The translations under genes and the position numbers were made by a program. Below the pieces are notes generated by a model. It ran no database searches, was not told where the DNA came from, and worked only from the letters and a program-made list of their open reading frames with translations. A stretch of 47,052 nt of DNA from NCBI GenBank assembly GCA_030530605.1, contig JAUMUO010000003.1:1-47052 (forward strand), written 5' to 3'. Numbering within the stretch: the stretch's first letter is position 1; the number at the start of each line of letters is the position of its first letter. Below are positions 25,188 to 32,458 of the stretch, in pieces. This DNA is from Candidatus Saccharimonadota bacterium (lineage in GTDB: Bacteria > Patescibacteriota > Saccharimonadia > Saccharimonadales > Saccharimonadaceae).

Positions 25188-25246
25188 TCTTTTCTCGAAA
25201 TCTTGGTAGCCGCGCTACGCGCGTCTTCCACCGGGCGTCGCCTCAC

Positions 25247-25275
25247 GAATAAAAAACGAGCTTTTTATTCGCTCG
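25247..25275 (-). terminator. intrinsic terminator of tRNA-Val/tRNA-Lys transcript
   Basis: Minus strand CGAGC-GAATAAAAA-GCTCG followed by TTTTTT. A competing fold CGAATAAAAA/TTTTTATTCG uses the same bases. Confidence 0.75.
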
Positions 25276-25285
25276 TCTCCTACGG

Positions 25286-25362
25286 TGGTGAGTCGGGAGG
25301 GGCTCGAACCCTCGACACCGGGCTTAAAAGGCCCGTGCTCTAACCAACTGAGCTACCGACCC
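25286..25362 (-). tRNA. tRNA-Lys (TTT)
   Basis: Acceptor GGGTCGG/CCGACTC, anticodon stem-loop CGGGC-CTTTTAA-GCCCG, T-loop TTCGAGC, encoded CCA. Downstream partner of tRNA-Val in the same transcript. A substrate of MnmA. Confidence 0.95.
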
Positions 25363-25442
25363 AAATTTTTGGTTCTGGTAGGTCTTCCTTGCGCGCATTC
25401 GCGCACAAGTTTCCCCTTCCATAAACTTCCACAGGAAGTTTA

Positions 25443-25519
25443 TGGTGGGCGATAAGGGAGTCGAACCCCTGACCTCGTCTACGTCAAAGACGCGCTCTAG
25501 CCAACTGAGCTAACCGCCC
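25443..25519 (-). tRNA. tRNA-Val (GAC)
   Basis: Acceptor GGGCGGT/ATCGCCC, anticodon stem-loop CGTCT-TTGACGT-AGACG, T-loop TTCGACT, encoded CCA. Promoter TGGTATAAT ends 10 nt before the 5' end. Its CCA is the start of a perfect 12-bp hairpin (25419-25445) in the spacer to tRNA-Lys. Confidence 0.95.
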
Positions 25520-25561
25520 GATACAGTAGATTATACCACGCCTTTTCCGAAAAATAAACCC

Positions 25562-26146
25562 TTAATTTTCTTCATCTTTTTCAACAATCTCAGCTTCGAT
25601 GAGTTTGTCGAATTTTTTATTGACATCGTGAATGTTATTCTTAAGAGTAATGAGATCTACAAGTGAGGAGATAGAATAGATTAACATCATAATACCGGCG
25701 AAAGTCATCATAGCAATTTGACCGCCCCACGGGTTAATGATAAGTAGAAGGCCACAGATAATCGAGAGAATAGACGTAGCAAAAGACCAAGTTTTAGCGC
25801 TGCTATTTTGGAGAGCAGTGGCATAACGAATAGTGGACATGGAGGAAATAATGAACCAGCTACCTAGAATAATCGGGAAAATGTTCATAATGCCAGGGTT
25901 GAAAGCAAAAACTGTACCAATGATGAGCAAAATTGCGCCGAGAATAGTACCGCCGAACATTGGATGCTTGGAACCAGCGTTTCGGGCGAGCATATAAACA
26001 CCTGCTACTAGGAAGAAAATAGCCACAATCCAGCGGATAGTGTCAAGCGAACCTTGCGGGAAAAGAATAAAAACGAGGCCCATCACAGCAAAAGCCGCCG
26101 CCATAATGATTGCCGAATTGATAAATGTCTTAATCTTGTTTTTCAT
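25562..26146 (-). CDS. DUF308/HdeD-like membrane protein
   Basis: 194 aa. Six membrane helices in three pairs (about 11-29, 36-54, 65-83, 86-105, 118-136, 142-164), with the DUF308 pattern of Gly-rich hairpins (VMGLVFILFPQGSLDTIRWIVAIFF, LLIIGTVFAFNPGIM, GLLLIINPWGG) and a short charged C-terminal coil. HdeD is linked to acid resistance in Escherichia coli; in CPR the role is unknown. AAGGAG is 5 nt before ATG 26146 and TATGGTATAAT lies just upstream, so this gene has a very short leader. Confidence 0.88.
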   Translation of the reverse strand: MKNKIKTFINSAIIMAAAFAVMGLVFILFPQGSLDTIRWIVAIFFLVAGVYMLARNAGSKHPMFGGTILGAILLIIGTVFAFNPGIMNIFPIILGSWFIISSMSTIRYATALQNSSAKTWSFATSILSIICGLLLIINPWGGQIAMMTFAGIMMLIYSISSLVDLITLKNNIHDVNKKFDKLIEAEIVEKDEEN

Positions 26147-26180
26147 ATAATCTCCTTTTTACTATTATACCATAATAACT

Positions 26181-26217
26181 AAAAAACGGGCACCCTCGCA
26201 GTTATTAGATGTCCGTT
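26181..26217 (-). terminator. terminator of 26286-27509
   Basis: Minus strand AACGG.CATC paired with GGGTG.CCGTT (one mismatch), then TTTTTT. Upstream of it (26222-26270) a second structured stretch pairs CTGGCG with CGCCAG inside CTAG repeats. Confidence 0.65.
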
Positions 26218-26285
26218 TGATGATCCTTAGGCTAGGCTGGCGGCTGAGTGCGGGTCGCCAGCGCTAGATTTTGAACCGTTTATTA

Positions 26286-27509
26286 TTAGCGGCGAGTTTC
26301 TTTCTTTCGAAGGATAAAGATGCCACCAGCGGTAACCGCCGCAAAGATAACGAGGCCGGTCAGGAGAAAATCTTTTTCGGAAAGATTTAGGTAAGCAAAG
26401 AAGCTACCAGTGTCTGGAACTTCAGGGCTAGGAGCACTACCATAGGTAATTTTGATAGCATTTTTCTTGGCCTCTTCTTCGGTTATAAGAGGAATGAGAT
26501 TACCATTTTCGTCGCGAACATATGGGATGATAGCAATGATATATTCACCGTCCTTCAAGCCATACTTATCAAATGGAAGCTCAATATGGTTAGTGGTTAG
26601 ATCGGTAACTGGGACTTTGATGCGGAAGATTTCCTTACCATCTTTGTCATAGACAATAATCTCGACTACTTCCACACCTTCCTCAACATCGATATCAATT
26701 ACTGGGTTGTTAGGGTTAGAATCGTCTGATTTTTTAGCATGATAAGTTACTTCAGTAATAAGCTTGGTATTTTCCAAAGTCTGATCGGCGACTAATTGAT
26801 TATACCAGTTATAACTATAAGTAATGAACTTAACGGTGTATTTACCATCTTGCGCATAATTCTCATAGAAAGGCAAAGTCATATAGACTTTATCTTTGCC
26901 GTTGGTATCAACAACTCCGCGGAAGATTTCCTTACCATCTTTGTCATAGACAACGGCCTCAACTTTAACTACAGAGGGCTTTACGTTTAAGTCCACAATT
27001 GGGTTGTTGTTTTCATCAACCGGAGTTTTGCCTTCGTTAACAGTAGCTGGAACATAGGAGAAGCTAACCGAATCTTCAGCAGTGCTCCCTTCCCTAGTAA
27101 GAAGCACTCTTAGAGTGTAGTTGCCATAGCCAGCTTTACTACGATCAAAATCTTTGAGATTATAGGTAAAATCGTGCGTACCGTAACTTCCGTGTTCTTT
27201 CGTAGCATTGGGTGCCAATTCTGGTGATGGAATCACGACGCTTTTCATGCCATCAGATAAAATATATTGTATTGCATCTGCGTCAGCATAAGCAACGTTA
27301 ATCTTTAAATTAGCATTGGTTAATTTTGCGCCATCAAGTGGGCTGTTGATTTTAACTTCGGGGTTTGACCCCACGACACTAACTGTGACGTCAACAGATG
27401 CGGAAGCAGTCATTGCCCCAGCGTCTGGAATATGGTAGGCAATCGCAGTAATAACAGCAACTAGTGCTAAACCACCGATACCTAGCAAGCGTTTTTGTGT
27501 TTTTTTCAT
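26286..27509 (-). CDS. repeat-containing surface adhesin with LPxTG-like tail
   Basis: 407 aa. Start at ATG 27509 (a GTG three codons earlier is possible; the SD is weak either way). Signal peptide MKKTQKRLLGIGGLALVAVITAIAY. Then Ig-like beta regions: a SNPEVKINSPLDGAKL block at ~50-150 and two related ~100-residue repeats, each with VVYDKDGKEIFR / IVYDKDGKEIFR, LPFYE / LPFDK and DGKYTVKF / DGEYIIAI. At DNA level the copies share an exact ~32-bp stretch (near 26631 and 26930). The end is PEVPDTGSF, a hydrophobic helix and RKKETRR, a sortase-type sorting signal. Last gene of the 29532-26286 surface cluster. Confidence 0.82.
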   Translation of the reverse strand: MKKTQKRLLGIGGLALVAVITAIAYHIPDAGAMTASASVDVTVSVVGSNPEVKINSPLDGAKLTNANLKINVAYADADAIQYILSDGMKSVVIPSPELAPNATKEHGSYGTHDFTYNLKDFDRSKAGYGNYTLRVLLTREGSTAEDSVSFSYVPATVNEGKTPVDENNNPIVDLNVKPSVVKVEAVVYDKDGKEIFRGVVDTNGKDKVYMTLPFYENYAQDGKYTVKFITYSYNWYNQLVADQTLENTKLITEVTYHAKKSDDSNPNNPVIDIDVEEGVEVVEIIVYDKDGKEIFRIKVPVTDLTTNHIELPFDKYGLKDGEYIIAIIPYVRDENGNLIPLITEEEAKKNAIKITYGSAPSPEVPDTGSFFAYLNLSEKDFLLTGLVIFAAVTAGGIFILRKKETRR

Positions 27510-27568
27510 ACTCTGCACTCTCTTTTGTTTTTAGTTTTTATTTTGGTCTCGCAACCGCGGTACTCCGA

Positions 27569-28555
27569 CTAAACCGCGAGCCGAGCTTTGCGCTCTTTGC
27601 GTTTCCTTACAGTCATTATAATGCCTATGGTAAGTCCTGTCAATACTAAAATTGTTAAAATTATCATAGCTATCGGGAATTTGATCACAAGCTTTTCCTC
27701 TTCCATGGTGCCGTCTTCGCCCGGTGTAACTACTTTGTAATATACTTTGAAAATGCCCATAAATGGAGTATCTGGCCATTCCAGATTTACGCGGCGCTCA
27801 ATATCGACATCTGGTAAAACGTTGTAGGTAGTCTTTTTGTTGTAAAGTTCAGCTCCAAGAATAGATTTAACAGTTAAAGTGTATTCGGCTTCAAAGTCAG
27901 TATTGCCAGAGTTCTTAACCTTAGAGGTGGCAGAAATGTTTCCGGAAACTAGGAAGCCAGGGATATTAAAATCAGTGACCGTGCCCTTCTCGGTAGTATT
28001 GCCGTTGGTGCGACCATAGATAATCATACCCACTCTTGAAGCAGTACGGATGCCGGAACCAGTAGAATTACCTTCTCCGTCTTTGTTTGCATCGGTTTCA
28101 GCAAAGATGGCGGCATACTGACCACCATCAGGGATATTTTCTGGGATTTGAACGACGTATTTAATGTTCTGGGTTTCACCAGACTTGATATTGAAAGTTG
28201 GTTTATCTACTAATTTATCCCCTTGATAAAACTTAATCCAGCGAGCGACCTGCGTACGGGGAGTCTCTGTCGAGAAATCGATGTTATAGTTCTCATCCGC
28301 AACTGAATACGGCGTGGCATAGAGATGATATGAGAAATCAGAAGTGCCAGAGTTTCTAACGATCATCGTATATTCCTTGGTCTTACCGGATTCAAGGATA
28401 ACCTGCGTAGAGACTGGCGAAACCTGGATCAAGATGGGTGGAGCATCTGGACCGACTTTTTCGGTATCCTCTGCGAACACGCTTGAAGCGTTAATCCCAG
28501 CAAAACCTAAACAGGCGACAAACGCGATAGCTATTAATCTTATAATTTTTTTCAT
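27569..28555 (-). CDS. DUF916-like surface protein, paralogue 2
   Basis: 328 aa. AAAGGAG is 6 nt before ATG 28555, and the ATG shares a base with the upstream stop (TAATG). Signal peptide to about VFA (residue 28). Two beta regions: ILIQVSPVSTQVILESGKTKEYTM..ATPYSV, ENIPDGGQYAAIFAET, SRVGMIIYGRTNG, then VKNSGNTDFEAEYTLTV and WPDTPFMGIFKVYYKV. One membrane helix (MIILTILVLTGLTIGIIMTV) with a strongly basic tail. Directly follows paralogue 3 in an operon. Likely presents surface subunits, by analogy with DUF916 proteins. Confidence 0.82.
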   Translation of the reverse strand: MKKIIRLIAIAFVACLGFAGINASSVFAEDTEKVGPDAPPILIQVSPVSTQVILESGKTKEYTMIVRNSGTSDFSYHLYATPYSVADENYNIDFSTETPRTQVARWIKFYQGDKLVDKPTFNIKSGETQNIKYVVQIPENIPDGGQYAAIFAETDANKDGEGNSTGSGIRTASRVGMIIYGRTNGNTTEKGTVTDFNIPGFLVSGNISATSKVKNSGNTDFEAEYTLTVKSILGAELYNKKTTYNVLPDVDIERRVNLEWPDTPFMGIFKVYYKVVTPGEDGTMEEEKLVIKFPIAMIILTILVLTGLTIGIIMTVRKRKERKARLAV

Positions 28556-29532
28556 TATATTCTCCTTTCTTGACTACTTTTTTGGACTTTCCCATTTCGA
28601 CGCTTAACAATGCGAGAAACTAACCAGATGATTAGCGCAGTGATAATTACAATTATTAAGATTGCGAACCAGAGCGGACAAATAATAACTATTTTTTTGA
28701 TAATAGAATCTGGCACACCAGGATATTCTATTTTCTGTTCAACAGTGAAGATACCAAGATGTGGAGCGCCATCCCAGCCAATAGCGTTGTAACGACGAGT
28801 TTTAGGGATAATGTCTAACTTCATCGGGCTTTCTTCGTTGCTGAAAACTGTTTCATTAGAGCCAAGTGGCCAGACTTTCACAGTGTAGGTGGCGGTAGTT
28901 TCGAAATTGCCAGTGTTTTCAACTGTAGAAGAAAAGGTGAGCGGTGGTTCAAATATGAAACTATTCACAGTATTATTAATAACTTTACCGTCAATGTCTA
29001 TACTACCGCTAGTAATATCAGCATAAAGAATCATCCCTAAGCGGTTGACGGTCTGTATAGTGGCATTTTCATTGTTGCCATCAGAAGTTTCAGCCATAAT
29101 AGTAGCATACTGACCACCAGGGTGCATATCACTTGGTACAGTAATCGTAAACGGCACATCTACACTGGCCTTTGGTTCTAGAGTACCAGTCTCGAGCTTT
29201 TTATCAACTTTTACCCAGTTGTACATTTTGGTATAATCTTTGATGGTACTTTCATAGTCGGCATTATATTTTTCATCAACCACACTATAGGGGGACACAT
29301 AGACTTTGTAAGTAAATTTCTTCGTGCCAGTGTTACTGACTTTGATTGATGAAACCACAGATTGGCCACGCTCGAGCTTTAATTTGCGCTTAACTGGTTC
29401 GATTTGAAGACGAATCGGCTTTTCATCAGATGAGTCATCTGCATAGACATTGTCATTATGGATAAAAGACACTCCTAGCATGGTAGCTAAGAGAAGCACA
29501 CCTAAAACTATTCTTTTCAGCTTGATAGCCAT
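28555..29532 (-). CDS. DUF916-like surface protein, paralogue 3
   Basis: About 325 aa. AAGGAGG runs straight into ATGATG; the second ATG (29532) gives the 3-nt spacing seen in other genes here, so I prefer it, but 29535 is possible. TGTATAAT lies just upstream. Signal peptide to about VYA. Same order as the paralogues: IRLQIEPVKRKLKLERGQ..VSPYSV, DMHPGGQYATIMAET, VNRLGMILYADI, VENTGNFETTATYTVKV, GWDGAPHLGIFTVEQKI, KIVIICPLW, a C-terminal helix and a basic tail. Closest to paralogue 1 (11568) in the last third. First gene of the cluster. Confidence 0.82.
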   Translation of the reverse strand: MAIKLKRIVLGVLLLATMLGVSFIHNDNVYADDSSDEKPIRLQIEPVKRKLKLERGQSVVSSIKVSNTGTKKFTYKVYVSPYSVVDEKYNADYESTIKDYTKMYNWVKVDKKLETGTLEPKASVDVPFTITVPSDMHPGGQYATIMAETSDGNNENATIQTVNRLGMILYADITSGSIDIDGKVINNTVNSFIFEPPLTFSSTVENTGNFETTATYTVKVWPLGSNETVFSNEESPMKLDIIPKTRRYNAIGWDGAPHLGIFTVEQKIEYPGVPDSIIKKIVIICPLWFAILIIVIITALIIWLVSRIVKRRNGKVQKSSQERRI

Positions 29533-29600
29533 CATCCTCCTTGTTATGCTATCCATTATACATAAGGAAAACCATTATTTCAAGAGTAAAAAATACAACC

Positions 29601-29627
29601 AAAAAAGCCGCAGGCCGCGGCTTTTTT
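29601..29627. terminator. bidirectional terminator
   Basis: AAAAAAGCCGC / GCGGCTTTTTT with a 5-nt loop, ending 29638-30171. Confidence 0.9.
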
Positions 29628-29637
29628 ATTGCTAAAG

Positions 29638-30171
29638 CTAGTTAGTAGTAGCGGTATAAGTTAGGGTAGCTTTATAAGCACCAGAAACGGTATCACCGTC
29701 GATTTTGAAGTTATAGGTGATAACAGATTCGTCGTTATCAACTGGAGCGTCGGCGCCACCTAAGTCAGCGATATTCTTACCAGAGATATCCTTGAATACT
29801 GGGTTAGGATCGCCAGCAACGGAAAGGGCCCAGCCTTCAGTTTCGCTCGCAAAATTGGAGCCTACATAGGCAATAAAATTGTCACCACTGCGAAGAGAAC
29901 CGTCATTAGTAGAAGTAGTGGCAGAAAGATTGTACCCACTGATCGAGTTAGTAGTAACAGTGGTAGTAGTAGTTTGGGCCGAGCTAGAGCTAGCACCAGA
30001 AAGGTCGTCAGTAACACTAGCAGAGTCGACAGCCATACTAATAGTAGAGCCAACATTAAGATTAACAGCTACGTCCGCGGTGGCTTCGGCGGCATAACTA
30101 GTCATCGGAACAATAGTGGCACCAAGCATCGCTGCTGCGCCTAGCCCGATAAACATTCTGTTTGTTTTCAT
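29638..30171 (-). CDS. small exported beta-rich surface subunit 2
   Basis: 177 aa. AAAGGAG is 5 nt before ATG 30171; the longer in-frame start at 30261 would lie upstream of the promoter. Signal peptide MKTNRMFIGLGAAAMLGATIVPMTSYA. The mature chain is Ser/Thr/Ala-rich without Cys: AVNLNVGSTISMAVD, SISGYNLSATTSTNDG, EGWALSVAG, SGAYKATLTYTATTN. Related to the protein at 12612 and more loosely to 45661. Driven by a perfect consensus promoter, so probably abundant. It lies immediately upstream (in transcription) of the DUF916/adhesin cluster but has its own terminator. Confidence 0.8.
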   Translation of the reverse strand: MKTNRMFIGLGAAAMLGATIVPMTSYAAEATADVAVNLNVGSTISMAVDSASVTDDLSGASSSSAQTTTTTVTTNSISGYNLSATTSTNDGSLRSGDNFIAYVGSNFASETEGWALSVAGDPNPVFKDISGKNIADLGGADAPVDNDESVITYNFKIDGDTVSGAYKATLTYTATTN

Positions 30172-30211
30172 TTTTACTCCTTTTATTTGTAAATGTTTGT
30201 TTTTTGTCAAA

Positions 30212-30318
30212 TATGACCTTTTACATAATATTATTATATGTAAGCAGTAAAATCTTGTCAACCCCCATTTTCAAAAAAATGGGGGTTGTAGCGTCCCAAG
30301 TGGTAAACAAGACTTTTT
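30212..30318 (-). promoter_or_regulatory. composite promoter of surface subunit 2
   Basis: Minus strand: TTGACA (30261-30256), 17-nt spacer, TATAAT (30238-30233), a perfect consensus. AAAGGTCATA (30221-30212) follows at the transcript start. A 12-bp inverted repeat with a 4-nt spacer (30287-30260) ends inside the -35 box. A 27-nt element (30318-30292; contains GTCTTGTTTACC and TGGGACG) lies just upstream and recurs at 46439-46413 (25/27 identical). Confidence 0.8.
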
Positions 30319-30333
30319 CTAAAATAAAAAAAA

Positions 30334-30420
30334 TGGTGCACCTGACTAGACTCGAACTAGCACAGCCTTTCGGCCACTACCACCTCAAGGTAGCGTGTAT
30401 ACCAATTTCACCACAGGTGC
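30334..30420 (-). tRNA. tRNA-Leu (GAG)
   Basis: Class II tRNA with a long variable arm (GTGGCCGAAAGGCTGT region). Acceptor GCACCTG/CAGGTGC, anticodon stem-loop CTACC-TTGAGGT-GGTAG, T-loop TTCGAGT, encoded CCA. Promoter TGCTATAAT ends 8 nt before the 5' end. Followed directly by a T8 run. Confidence 0.94.
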
Positions 30421-30460
30421 GTGCTTAGATTATAGCACGAAAAATTTAAGAAGTAAAGCA

Positions 30461-32185
30461 TTATGGTGTGCGGTTTTTAGGGGTCTTTTCAGTGGCCCAA
30501 TAGTTGACATCCACAAAACGGTCTACGGCAGTAATCAGACGATTGTCTTCGGAGAAGGTGCGGATATTTTTACCCACAAAGTATGACAAATTTACTTGAT
30601 AAATGCCAATGGCCGGGGCGTCTTCCACCCAGTGCTCGAGGAAGGAAGTGTATTTAGCAGAACGCAAAGATGGATCGATAGCGGTCCTGGCAGCTAAAAT
30701 TAAATCTGAGGCAAGCCCATTAGAATAATTGGAAAGGTTAAGTCCAGATTCTTGAGCCTGAGAGGAGTGATAGTAGGCAAAGAGGTCTGGGTCGGCACCA
30801 AGCTCAATTTCGTAAATTAAAATGTCGTAATTCCGAGGGCGAATAACATTCAAGAGAAATTCTTGGCCAGGGTTTTGGACGGAAAGTTCAACTTTTAGAC
30901 CTAGTTGCTCGAGCTGGTATTTTAGATTCTCAGCAAGGGCTGGGAAATAACCAGTTTCCGTGGTGGCAATACGGATAGGCTTGTCGATATTGGCTTTTGC
31001 AATGGCGTCTTTGGCATAAGTTGGGTCATACTCCGGAAGTTCCGGATATTTTTTAATCTCAATTTGACTTTCTAGAAGCGGGTAATTCAAAACCGGCTCG
31101 TCGCCAAGTGGCGCACGCAGAGACTCAAGATCAATCCCCTTCTGGAGAGCTTTTCTAATAGCCTTATTAGAGAGCACACCCTGTTTGGTATTAAAGAAGG
31201 CATATACCCCAGCCGATAGAGCAGTCTGACGTTCGATGATAGAACTGTTCACCAAATCTGCATCGGTTGGGAGAAGCTCGGCAGTAGCAGTGACAGAACC
31301 ATTATTCAAAGCTTCTAGAATATCATCTACACCGAGGAAAGTGTGGACTACAAAAGAATCAAGATACGGTTCCCCACCATAAAAACTCGGGTTCTTGTTC
31401 AGGTAAATAATTTTCTCGCCAGAAGTTCCGACGTTTTGGGAGGCGTTGAACGAAAATGCCCCGGAAGTAATGGGAGTAGTGCTAAAAATGTTATCAACGA
31501 GCTGGGCAGCTGGAACGTCTGCTAGGATGTGAGAAGGTAAAATTGGGAAGTTGAGTGCTGAGGAAAAGTTGGCGTAGGCCGCTGGGAGAGTGAAGGTCAG
31601 GGCACCATCCTCTTCTGTGACTTTGACGCCGGCAAGGTTGGATGAATAGCTAGTGCTAATATCATCAGACTGGAGGACTTTAACGGTATAAAGCACGTCT
31701 GTGTTAGTGATAGGCTCGCCGTCTGACCATTTAAGACCTTCGCGAAGCTTGACAGTCCATTTCGTACCAGTGTCATCTACAGTAATAGAAGAAGCTAAAG
31801 CTGGGCCAATGTGGCCAGAATAATCTGGGGCAGCCAATGTCGCGAACATTAATTTAGAGAGAACTTTTTCACTACTGGTGGAAGCAAAGATAGGGTTTAG
31901 AGATGCGACTTTACCAATAGTGGCTTCTGTGTAAGTACCACCTCTGCCCCAGCCCTCCACACGATAAGAATCAACATACCAAAAGGCCTGGGTAACAGAG
32001 AGCATAATAATTGCGAGCACGAGCAAGCTCCACTCCAAAATCAACAGCCGGATATGACGGATGTGTGAAACTCGTTCAATAATGTTTTCTTGAATATGCT
32101 CGACAGTCTGATCAGTTTTTTTACGCGAAAAACGCGAAAAACGCCTACTAATTTTTTGCCCACGCTTTTTCACTCTACTATGCAT
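30461..32185 (-). CDS. membrane-anchored peptide-binding protein (SBP_bac_5)
   Basis: 574 aa. AGAGG is 4 nt before ATG 32185, 7 nt after the secG stop. A basic cytoplasmic N-terminus (~46 residues: RRFSRFSRKK), one helix at about 46-67 (LLILEWSLLVLAIIMLSV), then a type II periplasmic-binding fold of the OppA/DppA family: GGTYTEATIGKVASLNPIFA, WTVKLREGLKWSDGEPITNTDVLYTVK, KNPSFYGGEPYLD, and a C-terminal DILIYEIELGADPDLFAYYHSS. There is no lipobox, and no permease or ATPase genes adjoin, so it is either a solo binding protein or works with a transporter coded elsewhere. For an organism that lives on host peptides this fits nutrient capture. Confidence 0.88.
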   Translation of the reverse strand: MHSRVKKRGQKISRRFSRFSRKKTDQTVEHIQENIIERVSHIRHIRLLILEWSLLVLAIIMLSVTQAFWYVDSYRVEGWGRGGTYTEATIGKVASLNPIFASTSSEKVLSKLMFATLAAPDYSGHIGPALASSITVDDTGTKWTVKLREGLKWSDGEPITNTDVLYTVKVLQSDDISTSYSSNLAGVKVTEEDGALTFTLPAAYANFSSALNFPILPSHILADVPAAQLVDNIFSTTPITSGAFSFNASQNVGTSGEKIIYLNKNPSFYGGEPYLDSFVVHTFLGVDDILEALNNGSVTATAELLPTDADLVNSSIIERQTALSAGVYAFFNTKQGVLSNKAIRKALQKGIDLESLRAPLGDEPVLNYPLLESQIEIKKYPELPEYDPTYAKDAIAKANIDKPIRIATTETGYFPALAENLKYQLEQLGLKVELSVQNPGQEFLLNVIRPRNYDILIYEIELGADPDLFAYYHSSQAQESGLNLSNYSNGLASDLILAARTAIDPSLRSAKYTSFLEHWVEDAPAIGIYQVNLSYFVGKNIRTFSEDNRLITAVDRFVDVNYWATEKTPKNRTP

Positions 32186-32192
32186 AAAACCT

Positions 32193-32420
32193 CTAGGATG
32201 GAATTAGCAAGATCCCCAAGATAGATAGTACGAACAGCATTACGACAACCACGGTAGTAATAAATAAGGACTTCTCTAGACCGCGGCGCTCGGTATAAAG
32301 TTCACCGCTAGCGCCAAAACCAGCACCAAGCGACGCACCACGCTGTTGGAGAAGAATCAATAGAACAGATAAAATCGCGGTAATTAAGATGGTTGTATCC
32401 AATAAACTCGTAAGATTCAT
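32193..32420 (-). CDS. secG: protein translocase subunit SecG
   Basis: 75 aa, typical length. Two membrane helices (about 9-24 and 52-73) separated by the conserved cytoplasmic loop LLQQRGASLGAGFGASGE. Part of the SecYEG channel that exports the many signal-peptide proteins in this window. TATAAT lies 6 nt before ATG 32420, leaderless. Confidence 0.92.
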   Translation of the reverse strand: MNLTSLLDTTILITAILSVLLILLQQRGASLGAGFGASGELYTERRGLEKSLFITTVVVVMLFVLSILGILLIPS

Positions 32421-32458
32421 ATGTCTATTATATTATTATTTTAGAAATTTTCCAAGTG

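Noticed and set aside
30260-30287. Reading the 12-4-12 inverted repeats as XerC/D dif sites
   Set aside because: Total length 28 matches dif, but the arms are perfect palindromes of different sequence at the two loci and show no dif-like core.
30162-30428. 88-codon plus frame
   Set aside because: Covers tRNA-Leu(GAG) and the promoter of 29638-30171 on the opposite strand.
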